From NCBI GenBank assembly GCA_002284615.2, contig MU069540.1, forward strand, positions 260,490-294,795: a stretch of DNA of 34,306 bases, read 5' to 3'. Made by a program: the position numbers and the translations under genes. Source of the DNA: Dunaliella salina. Taxonomy: Eukaryota > Chlorophyta > Chlorophyceae > Chlamydomonadales > Dunaliellaceae. Under the pieces are notes generated by a model. That model did not search any database, was not told where the DNA came from, and saw only the letters and a list, made by a program, of their open reading frames with translations. This document shows positions 11,206 through 21,060 of this stretch, in pieces (positions within the stretch are counted from its first letter, which is position 1; the number at the start of each line of letters is the position of its first letter).

Positions 11206-11437
11206 AACTTGGTCATTTAAAAATGAAGACAATCGGCTTCCCCTTCAATCTTTACTGCATCTGTCACACTCGCCAAATCGTGCTAAACCTTGCTCACGAA
11301 CCTCAGGGCTTGCAGCAACGCCCAAGTTCAGGTTGACTGATGCATCTAGGACGCTGAATCCTTTGTGTAGCAACCCCTTGAGTTGTGCTTCAAACGATTG
11401 CATTTAGTTTGAGCTGAGAGAATCGAAGGGTACGGAG

Positions 11438-11985
11438 CCTCACCCACCTGCTGCACATCTGCTGCTACAGACGGCATTTGGACGTTTCCAAGCCTCGTTC
11501 AATCACATGCAATGCAGGTGTCTCTGCAAGTCCGCCTTAGCCTCACTCACCTGCTGTACATCTGCGAGCCCGACTTGCTCAGCTTGCTGCTGCTCCCATT
11601 GCTGCTGCAACTGGACGAGTAGTGGGGGCGGTGGGGGCCAGTTGAGGTGTGCCAGGGCCAGCACAGTGTTGGCCGCCTGCTTTGGGGTGGACTGAGGCAA
11701 ACTGCAGGAGCGTTGAGGGTGCAGAAGTGCGATCCAAAATTGATGTGGGCACTGGGGGATTGAGCTGGCTAAGTGGTGGCTGCCTGCTTTGGGGTGCAAT
11801 CCTAAAGCAAAGCGCAGGAGCGTGGAGGTGCAGAAGTGCAGACCAATACGTTGCTATGGAGTGGACTGAGGCAAACTGCAGGTGTGAGGGGGGTGCAAAA
11901 GTGCAAACCAAAATAATGTGGGCACCGTGGGAATGAGCTCATGAAGTGGTGGCTGCCTGTTGTGGGTCATCCTGAGGTGAACAGA
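11438..11985 (-). repeat. Duplicated exon-intron boundaries around an OPR exon
   Basis: On the minus strand the acceptor side TTTGCCTCAG|TCCACCCC is repeated: at 11691 (the intact exon), as a TTTAG|GATTGCACCCCAAAGCAGGC version near 11800, as CTCAG|TCCACTCC near 11870 and as CACCTCAG|GATGACCCAC near 11980. The donor side GATGTACAGCAG|GTGAGTGAGG at 11550 is repeated as GATGTGCAGCAG|GTGGGTGAGG at 11447. Only the 11551-11691 copy has a full open exon between good sites. The array looks like successive tandem duplications of 100-115 bp spanning exon edges. Confidence 0.7.
11551..11691 (-). CDS. OPR-repeat exon (probable downstream exon of the OPR gene)
   Basis: A 141-nt exon, exactly 47 codons, between a consensus acceptor (CTCAG, 11692-11696) and a consensus donor (CAG|GTGAGT, intron from 11550). 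It encodes STPKQAANTVLALAHLNWPP, then PPP, a Gln-rich helix and GLADVQQ. The segment A-N-T-V-L-A-L-A-H-L-N-W-P-P-P-P-P matches the OPR repeat core, in which a PPPEW-like motif follows LWALAxL. It lies on the same strand and 2.1 kb downstream of OPR exon 2. Exon 2 ends in phase 2 while this exon reads in phase 0, so at least one short connecting exon is missing. Its membership in the same transcript is therefore inference. A possible terminal exon (minus, about 11405-11264) was considered but lacks clear sites. Confidence 0.65.
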
Positions 11986-12522
11986 TGGGAGGACAGAGAA
12001 TAATGTCGGGGCCCTTGTCAATCTGAGGGCGGTATGAGTTGTGAGGCCTAATGTACCTCGCACACGAGCTTTGTTCATCGGAACCACCACTCCTCTATGT
12101 GGGCGCCTTTTTTTTTTTGAGCACTTCATTTTAGACCACACTTTGTATTTGGGGGCTTTGTTTTGTTTTCCCCATGAACAAGAAAGCTGCTTGCAGCTTT
12201 CTGGTCTCTGCAGGGTAAACTGCAGGTTGTCTTTGTTTCAGAGATGGTAGGATTACAGTGCTCCCTTCCATTGCCCTGCTGCTGAAGGAGAATGCCTGAG
12301 CTTAAAAATCAGGCATTGCTGGAACAAAAATAAACAGTTTTTTATCAAGTGTCAATGCACACTTGGCCACTCTGGTATCAACAACGCCAGGCTCCATGTC
12401 CTATCCCTAAAGCCTCCCTCAAAGCCATGCCACAGTATGCGTGGAAGAAAAAGGTGGAAGTTGCCAAGCAGTTGCTTGCAGAATGCTTGAAGCTGCTGCA
12501 GCCTAGTCAAGCCCTTCCACGT
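11986..12522. other. No gene recognised (probable OPR intron)
   Basis: Between the OPR exon at 11.6 kb and the CA repeat nothing coding was recognised. If the OPR gene extends to 11551 this is intronic. Confidence 0.35.
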
Positions 12523-12527
12523 CACAC

Positions 12528-12610
<83 letters not shown>
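12523..12610. repeat. (CA)n microsatellite
   Basis: Long CA run, interrupted near its start by TACATA. Confidence 0.98.
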
Positions 12611-12611
<1 letters not shown>

Positions 12612-12849
12612 TGTAGCACCAAGGGGTGTGCACCATGCAAGCAAAAAACAGGAGTTATTTCAGGATGTTGCCATTAACAAAACAGCTAGACGTGTTTCTG
12701 TTGTGTTCTTGGCCCCACTGGAACCAAGCACGCAGGCTCCACTTGTGGCCTCTGCGTTAATCAGGCGAATCTCTGCAGCTGGCAACCTGTGGGTCTGCAT
12801 CCAGACAGGGACACAAACAGGCAATGACAAAGGACAGGGAAACTATGTT

Positions 12850-13822
12850 GTGTCAAGCACACCATGAAGGAGGCGCTCCACCTGGATCCAGACTCACTGC
12901 TGTCTTCGCGCAAAAAGAAAAAAACTGCACAGGCAGTGAAAACACTCCCCACGTCAATTCGGTGCTGCCTTTGGACCCGATAGGTTTGGTTTGGTAACAG
13001 GTACCTCTTTGCTTCAGCTCAGCTGGCCTGGAAGGCAGGTACAGCTGTGTAACCCTACCCTTTTTAATCCTCTCCTCTGCCACCTGGCAAACTTACACAG
13101 CTTTCCCTCCTCGACACTGCAAAGCGGCACACGGAAAGGGGCAGTCGAGGGCACTCTCACTGTGCAAAGCAAAGCACGCCATGAACAAAGCACCCCAACT
13201 GGATCCACTGCTGCCTTTTTGAATCTGCACAACTGAATGCAATCTCCCCTCAGCACAACACAGCGTGACACCATTCAAGGGGCAATCTTGGGCACTAACA
13301 TTGTGGCAGAGTGCGCCACTTTGAAGGCAGCGCTCCAACTGGATCCACTGCTGCCTTCGTGAAGCAGCACAGTCACACAGCAATGGCCCCCCCCAGCACA
13401 GCACAGTGTGACACTGTAATTGGGGAAGGGAAGGGCACTCAAATCGCGGCAGAGTGCGCCACGAAGGATGTGCTTCAATTGGATCTACTGCTGCTTTTGT
13501 GAATCAGCAGAGTTAAGCAGCAATCGCCCCTCAGCACAACAGCGTGACACTGTAAAAAGGGAAGGAAAGGGCACTCACATTGCGGCAAAGTGCGCCATGA
13601 AGGACACGCTCCAATCGGATCCACTGCTGCTTTTGTGAATATGCAGAGTTAAGCAGCAATCGCCCCCCAGCACAACAGCGTGACCGCATTGGGAAAAAAA
13701 AGGGGCACTCACATTGTGGCGTTGTGCGCTCCCACCATTTTGAATCGGCACACAATTACACAGCAATTCCACCTCTGCACAACAGACTTACACGAATAAA
13801 GGGAAAGTCAAGAGTACTCACA
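12850..13822 (-). repeat. Tandem array of duplicated OPR exon 2 end plus intron
   Basis: Read on the minus strand, each unit (about 109-142 bp) carries an acceptor-like AAAGCAG, a 48-51 nt segment related to the 3' end of OPR exon 2 (for example SGSDWSVSFMAHFAA against PGPSWAAAFMARFAT in exon 2), a donor-like GTGAGTGCCC and about 90 bp of intron-like sequence. Donor positions are at 13816-13821 (true exon 2 donor), 13707-13712 and 13573-13578, with decayed ones near 13436 (TTGAGT) and 13294 (GTTAGT). One unit has an in-frame TGA and lost its donor, so not all units can be coding exons. Confidence 0.75.
12909..12962 (-). repeat. Retroelement 3'-end fragment inside the OPR array
   Basis: The minus strand carries GGGGAGTGTTTTCACTGCCT GTGCAG and a T-rich tail, the terminal block of the retroelement 3' UTR seen at 29387-29450 and 23300-23360. 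It interrupts a copy of the OPR array unit (the CTGGATCCAG...CTGCTGTCTTCGCG segment), so it inserted after the array formed. Confidence 0.6.
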
Positions 13823-15305
13823 TTGTGGCGAAGCGTGCCATGAAAGCAGCGGCCCAGCTGGGCCCAGGCTCCACCCGCCACACGCAAAGCGCGCGTGCAA
13901 TGCACATGAGCTCCACAGGTTTTGCTGCGGGAATGCAGCGCTGGGTGCAGGCACACAGGTAGCGCTCCAGCCAGCTGTGGAAGGTAGAGGCAGCGAGTGG
14001 AAAAATCAAGAAAAACGAGAGCTCGAGTTGTAGTTGACCGGAGAGATACTGACTGAATGGCACGGTTTGGCCAAAAATAAGTCGGGTTGAAGCTGTCCCC
14101 AGTGCTGGATACTTCCAAGCCTGGAAAACTCAAAGCACCCCTTAAACATGTGCAAGAAGTGCTTAATCCTTTCAAGCCTGGAGGACTGAAAGCGCTCCTT
14201 GAACATGAGCAGATATGTCAATACGCATGCGTGTCACTGCCCTTCAATGTCAAACGAATCGTCATGCACTGTATGGCACTTCAATGCTAAACGGAATGTC
14301 GTGAGGTGTCAATGCGCATGTGCGTCACTGCACTTCAATGTTGAACGGGGCCAAGGTGGCCTCATTTCCTCAGATGACAGACAAGGACAAGCAATGTATG
14401 AGGCAGCTTTTTTGCAGTTTGCAGGATGGCAGAACCTGGTGCAGGAACCTCAAACCAATCAATATCCTGGCACGAGGAGCAAATTAGTCATCCTGGCACG
14501 GGACACCAGACATGAGGTACTAAGTGAAAAACATGACACTGACAGAGCTGATGCCTGCACACACACACACACACAGCGCGCGCGCGCACCATTACTCACG
14601 ATCACACCTACAATCACACATGTGCGTGCCTTGGCATGAGACATGCACTGAGACATGCACCAAAATGCGCACATGCTGCTCAACAGCATGTGCGCTGTGT
14701 TGGTGCTGAGAACAAGCAGCAGGCGCGCTCCCTGCGACAGGGCTTGAGGCAGAATTCAATGAGTACCAATGTGCTCTCATCCCCTTGGCTTCCACGGGGA
14801 GCAAAGCAAACAACTTGCTTGCTCATGTTCATACAGCATCCAGGTCCCCTCCATTCTTACTGCACTTTCAGCTGCATCATATTCTGTTGCTGTGAGTCAA
14901 ACCAGCAATGTGCACCTGTTCCCACATCCTTCTCTCTAGGCTTCAATGCAGCTAAACTACAGGGAGCTACAGACACATCTGCCTGCAAACGCTCACAGGG
15001 TGGATGGGCGGATCCCCAGCCTCGCCAAACTGTGGGCCACCATCGCACAGAAGCGAGGATCAGCTGACGGGAGCTGCCGGTATGTGGCTGCCAAGAAGGA
15101 CGCTATCCATGAGGTGCTGGCAAGACATTTTGAGGGTGAGGGGCTGCTGCTGCTACTACTGCTGCTGGGGCTGGGTACAGGTGGCGGCATTTGCCCACTT
15201 AACCTGCCAAAACCGCTACTGCTGCTGCTGCTGCTACTACTGCTGCTACTGCTGGATGGTCTATCAGCACTGTTCAGAGCAGAACCATTGCCAGCCTGCC
15301 TCTGG

Positions 15306-15354
<49 letters not shown>

Positions 15355-16777
15355 GCTGCCGGCGCTGTAAAGCCTGGAATCGCTCCAGCGCAAAGCCCAA
15401 GATGGCCAGTGTCTTGGGGTCCGCATGCTGCAGCTGTGGCTGTGTATGGGCGAGCATGCAGTGCAGCGCATGGCGCGGGGGCAGATGTCCCAGCTGTGCG
15501 AGACCCCACAACATGCATGCAGTGTCCGAGCAACTCAGGCCGTGCAGCTGCTGGCAGGCAGCATCCACGGCTGCAGCCAGCGCACTGTGCCCCACCCCAC
15601 TGGGGTGACCCAGGCCTTTGAGGATGCTGCTACTGGCTAGGGCGAGCAGCAGCATTGACAGCTCCTTGCCCGAGAACGCCGCTGCGCCAGTGAGCAGCAG
15701 CTGGCGCAGCCGCGCACCCCAGGCAGGAGTGGCGGACTGCCCCATGCGTGCAAGCGCCCACAGTGCGTTGGCGTGTGCTTGGGGTGCCAGAAGATGCAGC
15801 TTTCGGTGGGCAGTCAGCATCCAATGGTCCAGCCAGGTTTGGGAGGGATGGTAGTCCAGGGTGGCCAGGCCCCACAGCAAGTTGGTCAGGGCCTGGGCAT
15901 CCAGGTACTGGAGCTGTGCTTCAGCGCGGGACAGGAATGCCGACATCCATGCATGGCCAGGGTGGAACCTGAAGCGCGCCATGGCCCAGATGGTGATCCC
16001 AATGTCGCGTGCATTGAAGGTTGGCATGTGCAGGTGTGCTGCATGCACAAAATCCTGCAGCCACTCCTTGCCTGGGTACACACCCAGCTTGGCGACAGCC
16101 CACATGATGTTGGATAGTTCCCGGGGGCGCAGCTGGTGCACCATGCGGTGAGAGCAAGCCAGCAGGAAGGTGTGAGTGGGGCATGGGAAGCTGCCACTGC
16201 TGTAGCTCCTGATGTCGTCACTGCTAATGCTGCTGCTGTTGCCTGTGCTGAGGTGGGCAAGCTGTGAGAGGGCTGCACTGACATGCAGGTAGTTCAGTTG
16301 CTGCTCGTTGCAATGCAGCAACTGGCCGAGCTCCATTACACTTCGTGCACCACAGATTGCCCGCATGAGCTTTCGAGCAGCTCCCACATTCGCATCCCCA
16401 GAAGCTGTGGGTCTGCTGAGTTCAACACTCCTCGCTGTCGCTACAACCTGAGGGCTCTGGGCATATCTTTTGGTCCTTGGACTGCTGGTGAGAGTACTAC
16501 TGTTGCTCTCGTTCATGTTCGGATGCCGTGTGCCCTTCGAGGATCGCCGTTGGGATCCCCTCGCATTGCTCCACAAGCATGCATGGATTTGTGCATTTTC
16601 TCGGCCACTGGTGCTGGCGCAGCTGCAGCACCTGTGTGAAGTGCGTAGAGGTGCATTGTGCTTGCATGCAAAAAAAATCAAGGTGGTACTGCTGTGATAG
16701 GCAAGCCCTTTGTTGACTTTCCCCTCCCTACAAGAACAAAGTTTGGCAAAAGAGAGCTCTTCAAGTGGTGCACTCAC
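13822..16777 (-). CDS. Octotricopeptide-repeat (OPR) protein, exons 1 and 2
   Basis: OPR proteins are helical-repeat RNA-binding proteins that control organellar, mostly chloroplast, RNA stability or translation in green algae. Exon 1 (16777-14997) encodes 593 codons plus 2 nt; exon 2 (13974-13822, 153 nt) follows a 1022-nt intron with GTGAGC donor and CCACAG acceptor. The joint restores LARLGIRPSTL-WLERYL, exactly the repeat pattern. Repeats from about residue 215 to 400 have their core Trp spaced 38 residues apart (SNIMWAVAKLG-YPGKEW, TIWAMARF-HPGHAW, NLLWGLATL-HPSQTW, NALWALARM). Poly-Gln (about residues 474-490) and poly-Ser linkers follow. The Ser/Arg-rich N-terminus could be a transit peptide, but the start at 16777 is only the first in-frame Met. 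Exon 2 ends in phase 2 at GTGAGT; the C-terminus continues (see 11551-11691). Confidence 0.88.
13975..14996 (-). other. Intron 1 of the OPR gene
   Basis: Defined by GTGAGC at 14996-14991 and CAG at 13977-13975. It contains short repeated phrases (CACTTCAATG, CATGCGTGTCACTG around 14225-14345) and a CA/CG run (about 14557-14588). No other gene was recognised inside. Confidence 0.75.
15306..15350 (-). repeat. In-frame trinucleotide repeat (poly-Gln) in OPR exon 1
   Basis: (CTG)n on the plus strand is CAG on the coding strand and encodes about 15 Gln. A related CTG/CTA run at about 15125-15260 encodes Ser-rich linkers in the same frame. Confidence 0.95.
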
Positions 16778-17061
16778 TGGCAGCTACTACAGCCCACTGA
16801 GAGGCCAGAATTCATTAGCCACAATTGTGAGGGGATGCTTAAGGCTCCTCTCCTCCTGATTTGTGATATTTAAATTTTCCCACTAGTCATTACCAGTGAG
16901 TCAGTTCTATGCATAAAAATGTGTGCAACGTTGTTGTTTTGGGGATCTCACACACTTCAAAATTTCCAAATTAAAACATATACATTGTTTGATAAGCCTG
17001 TTTCGTGACTGCCTGCGGGGAAGTTTGTCTTCCGGTTCCACGCTGCTAAAGCAAAAACATC
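16778..17061. promoter_or_regulatory. Divergent intergenic region between OPR and ISD11 genes
   Basis: 284 bp separate the first Met of the minus-strand OPR ORF from the ISD11 ATG. The two genes are head to head, so 5' UTRs and both promoters should lie here unless the OPR start is further downstream. AT-rich stretches (TTTAAATTTTCCC near 16870, AAATTTCCAAATTAAAACAT near 16960) are present, but no specific element can be assigned. Confidence 0.5.
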
Positions 17062-17506
17062 ATGGTTGCTGCCCAAGAGGTGCTGCACCTTTACCGCATG
17101 TTTTTGAGGGAGGGCCGGAAGTTCAACTCATACAACATCAGGGAGTGAGTGGACTTAAACATTGGAATTGTAGCTCACTCTCAGTCACCGAGCAAACAGA
17201 GCTGTAGGATGTGGTACAACAGCTGCCTACTACAGGTGCCAAGCACACACACACACACACACACACACANNNNNNNNNNNNNNNNNNNNNNNNNNNNNNN
17301 NNNNNNNNNNNNNNNNNNNNNNNNNNNNNNNNNNNNNNNNNNNNNNNNNNNNNNNNNNNNNNNNNNNNNNNNNNNNNNNNNNNNNNNNNNNNNNNNNNNN
17401 NNNNNNNNNNNNNNNNNNNNNNNNNNNNNNNNNNNNNNNNNNNNNNNNNNNNNNNNNNNNNNNNNNNNNNNNNNNNNNNNNNNNNNNNNNNNNNNNNNNN
17501 NNNNNN

Positions 17507-17547
<41 letters not shown>

Positions 17548-17767
17548 CACACACACACACACAACACACACACACACACACACACCTATCTGGCATGCAA
17601 GCAGGTACATCTTGCGAAGAGCTAGGATGGGCTTTCACGAGAATAAAGCCAGCCCCAATGCAGACGAGCTGGTGCAGCAAGCGAGGGAAGACTTGAAGAT
17701 GGTGCAGCGCCAATCATTGGTTTACTCACTGTATGGAAGGGGCACCAAGAGCATCCTGGTGAGTTGA
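17062..17767 (+). CDS. ISD11: ISD11 / LYRM4-type LYR protein (Fe-S cluster biogenesis)
   Basis: ISD11 is a small mitochondrial matrix protein that, with acyl carrier protein, stabilises the cysteine desulfurase NFS1 in the Fe-S cluster assembly complex. Exon 1 is 17062-17144 (27 codons plus 2 nt; donor GTGAGT). Exon 2 is 17605-17767 (acceptor GCAAGCAG). The spliced product is 81 residues, the usual size. The LYR motif (LYRMFLREGRKF) is at about residues 10-21, followed by NSYNIREYILRRAR, the FHENK segment and the C-terminal helix with AREDL, VQRQ and LYG. The splice joint restores I-R-E-Y, conserved in the family. The frame ends SILVS-TGA; the last GTGAGT could instead be a donor, leaving the final residues uncertain. 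The single intron contains a CA microsatellite and the assembly gap. Confidence 0.93.
17244..17586. repeat. (CA)n microsatellite with 237-N assembly gap
   Basis: CA runs on both sides (17244-17269 and 17507-17586) of Ns at 17270-17506, inside the ISD11 intron. All long ORFs here are artefacts of the repeat and the Ns. Confidence 0.98.
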
Positions 17768-17803
17768 AATTCAGCAATTGGATTGATGAAGGAGTCATGT
17801 GTT

Positions 17804-17808
17804 TGTAA
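17804..17808 (+). terminator. Possible TGTAA polyadenylation signal of ISD11
   Basis: TGTAA, the common volvocine/chlorophyte polyadenylation signal, lies 37 nt after the ISD11 stop. A 5-mer match alone is weak support. Confidence 0.35.
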
Positions 17809-17809
17809 G

Positions 17810-18663
17810 ATGGCTTGACAGCCAAATGCATAAATTGGGCTTGTGCTTCGTGTGACATCATGACTTATTGGAAGGTGGTGAGCAAACTGTAGACATGGGG
17901 TGGCGGATTTCGTTGTGTGCAGTTTTTGCTCTGGCAGCACATGAAATAAGGATGCAGGCATCCAAAGGTGATCATGCATTGATGCCAAGCCTCAAACGTT
18001 GCTGGAAAAAGGGCTTACACTGTAAGTTACAGCAAATGCACAAAATGCTCATCAAAACCAGAGTTGCATGACTTTCCAGCCCTCTCCTTTCATTGATGCC
18101 CAAAATGCAGGAGCTCACGAGGTCCAAGGACCATGGGGCAGCTGAGGATGCATCACAATTGGCTTGAAATGTTGCCTTGACTTGTAGGCCATTCTGGACT
18201 AAGCCGCGTGCCCTCAGTCTCAAGAAATAGAAACACATCATTGTGCAATCTATGGCTTGTGCTTCACGCTTTCGCTTCAAATAATTATGATATGTTTCCT
18301 GTCGATTACAAGTGCAGCTCCTGGCTGCGCGGCCTTTTCCTGTGCTCCACGCCTGAGCCTACTCCATAGCGCTTGTATACCCTCGCTTCATGATGTGGTT
18401 TTTTTTATTTCACATTCCATGGGCTTGTAGGCTGCTTCTTGACTGCCTTCATGACCCCAGAGCTGATGATTGTAGCATGTACTTGGGAAGTAACAGAACA
18501 GGGTACTTTCATCGTATCAAATGTTTGATTGGTGACCGTGATGGAAATTTAAACTGAATGAGCACTGTTTCACCATTTTTGTTGCTCAGTTCCTGCGTAG
18601 GTACTGCCCAGCAATCATACTAAGATACTTTAATCAAACTCGAACACTTTAACCTGGAGTCCG
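17810..18663. other. No gene recognised
   Basis: Intergenic sequence downstream of ISD11. No motif-bearing ORF or repeat was recognised. Confidence 0.45.
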
Positions 18664-18928
18664 AGCTTACATGTGCGCACTGAGGAAGTCACTTTACAAG
18701 AAATCAGGAACATGGCTGGTGACCCTCCCCATCCCGGCACAGTATTTGGCCCTCACCTAGGCTGTGTCCAGGTGAGGTTGGATTACAGGTTACAGGAAAA
18801 AAGAAGGCCTCCAGTCAAGCTGACCACAAGCCTGCTCATACAAATGGAGTAGTTTATGTAAGCAAGGTAGGTGTGATCCTCCAGATCACATAAAAAGGGG
18901 CGGAGCCCTGCTTCCTCCTCCACAAGTG

Positions 18929-19003
<75 letters not shown>

Positions 19004-19079
19004 CTTGTTAGTGTTTGGCTTGAAAAGAGAAGATACATCAAGACTGTAAAAGGTGAATGCCAGGCACGTAGGGATGTTA
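18664..19079 (+). repeat. Direct repeat A flanking a retroelement copy
   Basis: 18664-18870 and 19005-19079 together match 19990-20270 at high identity (for example GAGGAAGTCA, ACAAGAAATCAGG-ACATGGCTGGT, CCTAGGCTGTGTCCAGGTGA, GGCCTCCAGTCAAGCTGACC). Copy A is split by about 130 bp containing a GT microsatellite. Confidence 0.85.
18926..19001. repeat. (GT)n microsatellite
   Basis: GT run with one CG interruption near its start, inside direct repeat A. Confidence 0.98.
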
Positions 19080-19990
19080 AATAAAGAAAGAAAAGACAAA
19101 GGTATGCAAGCCAAAGGCCGCGTGCTTTAAGGGAATGTCCTCTAACTGGAAATCTAGAGGCCTCACCAGAAGGCCCTCAGAACCTGCACTAGACACAGCT
19201 AGCGTATGAGAGAGCCAGACCCAAACAGATCTCATGGGGATCTGGAGGGTTGCTGCTCGCCATGCCTCTTGGCGCTCAGACTCTTCTTCTCCCATCCCCC
19301 GCCGCCGCGCGTCCAGCGAGTCCCCTCCTAGATGCCCCTTGAAAGTAAAGAGCGTGTCTAGTGTTGATGATAATGGTTAATTTTTGGATGGTATGGTCCT
19401 TTGCTGCTAGTGATCTGGCTTTTTGTTTGATTAGGCCAGATTTATAAGGGATGTAGTTGTATACTCAATGTACATGGTTCCGGCCACACCAATTAAGATG
19501 ATGTGTAAAGTCACTTTGTTATTCCTGTTTGGATTTCTTGAGCTGCGGGTTTTTAGTCTGGTTATGGTGTGAGAATGTTGGGTCTCTGCACGCTCTAGAG
19601 TGGTGAAGGGGTTTGTGTCGGGACAAAATTGATGTTCAACAAGATTTATATCCCTGTCTTGAGGAGGGATCTTGGAAGGATTAAGGTGAGCTTGTCTGCC
19701 TGGAAGAGGGCGCACGAAGATAGCATCAGGGCGGGGTTGGTGCCGGGCAGGGGAGCCAGTACCATTAGGGAAACCCAGTCTGGAATAGCCTATTGATACT
19801 CTGAGCTCTTGATACGTGTTCAGGGACTTGTATGCCCTGATCCAGGAGTCTCTCGCTACTGCAGCCATCCATACCAATAAGGGATGAGCCATACCGAGCT
19901 TTACTGAGGGCTTTAACCCAAAGGCTTAAGGCTGCATTGTGTCTGTTGGTGTGCATCCCTTGCATCCTGTGCAGGAGCATCAGGAGCATA
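19080..19990 (-). pseudogene. Non-LTR retroelement tail: CCHC end, RLE-like domain and 3' UTR (copy b)
   Basis: Minus-strand frames give MQGMHTNRHNAAL then KALSKARYGSSLIGMD, RPDAIFVRPL, DINLVEHQFCPDTNP and NRNNKVTLHIILIGVAGTMY, the order seen in the copies at 26.6-27.5 and 29.6-30.3 kb. The PD-(D/E)XK-like core is RPD plus E-x-Q here, so the last catalytic position is altered. After 19431 the frame is broken. A later segment encodes the family end N-P-P-D-P-H (stop changed to GAG) and is followed by the 3' UTR (GTGAGGCCTCTAG, TTAAAGCACGCGGCCTTTGG) and a T-rich tail at about 19080-19095. It is bracketed by direct repeats A and B. Confidence 0.8.
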
Positions 19991-20290
19991 CTATGTATTA
20001 CATGTGCGCAGTGAGGAAGTCATTTTACAAGAAATCAGGGACATGGCTGGTAACCTCCCCATCCTGGCGCAGTATCTGGCCCGCACCTAGGCTGTGTCCA
20101 GGTGAGGTTGGGTTACAGGTTACAGGAAAAAGAAGGCCTCCAGTCAAGCTGACCACAAGCCTGCTCATACAAAAGGAGTACTTCATGTAAAAAAGAAAAA
20201 AGCTTTTAGCGTTTTGCTTCAAAAGAGGAGATTCATCACAAGACTGTAGAAGGTGAATGCCAGGCACATAAGGAGATTAGGTTACACAGG
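19990..20290 (+). repeat. Direct repeat B flanking a retroelement copy
   Basis: Uninterrupted counterpart of repeat A, including the TTTTGCTTCAAAAGAGGAGA, AGACTGTA-AAGGTGAATG and CCAGGCAC segments that end A. Confidence 0.85.
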
Positions 20291-20389
20291 GATAGGCCAA
20301 GACCTTCAGCCGGGTAGTTTGGCTGCTCAGTCTGCTGAACTGTTCCAGCCACAGGAAAAGTAATCATGAGATCAGAAAGAAAACGATAA

Positions 20390-21060
20390 GGCTACATTGC
20401 TTTCAAAATAAGTTATCCGCCTACAAGGGCAGCTGAGCAGAAACACAGAGGCAAAAAACAGAAAAGTCTCACCAGTTTGCTTTTGCAAGAAATGAAAGAC
20501 ATCTTCAGAACTAGCTTGAGTGTGGTCAAAAGCACCTGAGTCGTCCTGGAAAATTCTGTGAGTGGAGGGGAAATCTGGAACACTTGTGCAAAAGCTTTGC
20601 AGAGAACACATAGGATCGCAAAAACAGAGGTACACAGCATGTCTCACATCTTGGAGTCCTCCTTGGTCACATGTATCAGAAAGTGTGCTCCTGCCAAAGT
20701 GATGTCTCATTTCTCAGGGAGCTTGCAACCGAGACGCGCTATGTTTCTCAATGTTTGCTTGCCAAAACCAATTGCTTGCAAGGTACAGATGCCAAAGGAC
20801 AGAAAAGGGCCCTCCATGAGCAGACAAGGGTTTCAAAGGAAGAGCCAGTGATACCAGTAAGGAGCCATCCAGGTTGAAGGGCGAGGAAAAAGGGAGGAGG
20901 GGACCTGAAACCGAGGAAGCATGTTTAAGCCGAGGAGAAAAAACGTGGAAGTATGTATATTTGAAGAAGACATCTTCATCCTGTACATCATTTTGCGCAT
21001 TAAAGAGATCACAAGCGGGAGACACTTGTCATCCCATGTGGCTTGCTCGACTTTCATTGC
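20390..21060 (-). pseudogene. L1-type LINE ORF2 C-terminal fragment
   Basis: Minus-strand frames include LFNAQNDVQDEDVFFKYTYF, then HVFSPRLKHAS, and near the end SSEDVFHFLQKQTGETFLFF. These parallel the fragment at 2.8-3.5 kb (EVQDDKHVLFCCNC-LRRKY). The reading frame shifts several times. The region is flanked on the left by sequence continuing from direct repeat B. Confidence 0.6.

Noticed and set aside
11264..11405. Possible terminal OPR exon (minus, MQSFEAQLKGLLHKG...)
   Set aside because: Reads open for 46 codons and looks plausible after the OPR repeats, but an in-frame stop precedes it and no acceptor fits the phase.
12352..12867. ORFs rich in His-Thr or Cys-Val
   Set aside because: Created by the CA microsatellite at 12523-12610.
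13426..13640. All OPR array units as bona fide coding exons
   Set aside because: One unit has an in-frame TGA and a donor changed to TTGAGT, another a weak GTTAGT; uniform inclusion is not supportable.
15004..15621. Plus-strand ORFs opposite OPR exon 1 (poly-Ala and poly-Cys tracts)
   Set aside because: Shadows of the OPR coding strand; the 38-residue repeat and splice joints support only the minus strand.
17138..17713. Several 120-190 codon ORFs through the CA repeat and N gap
   Set aside because: Translations are Cys-Val or His-Thr repeats plus X residues; they are artefacts. The real coding content is the ISD11 exons.
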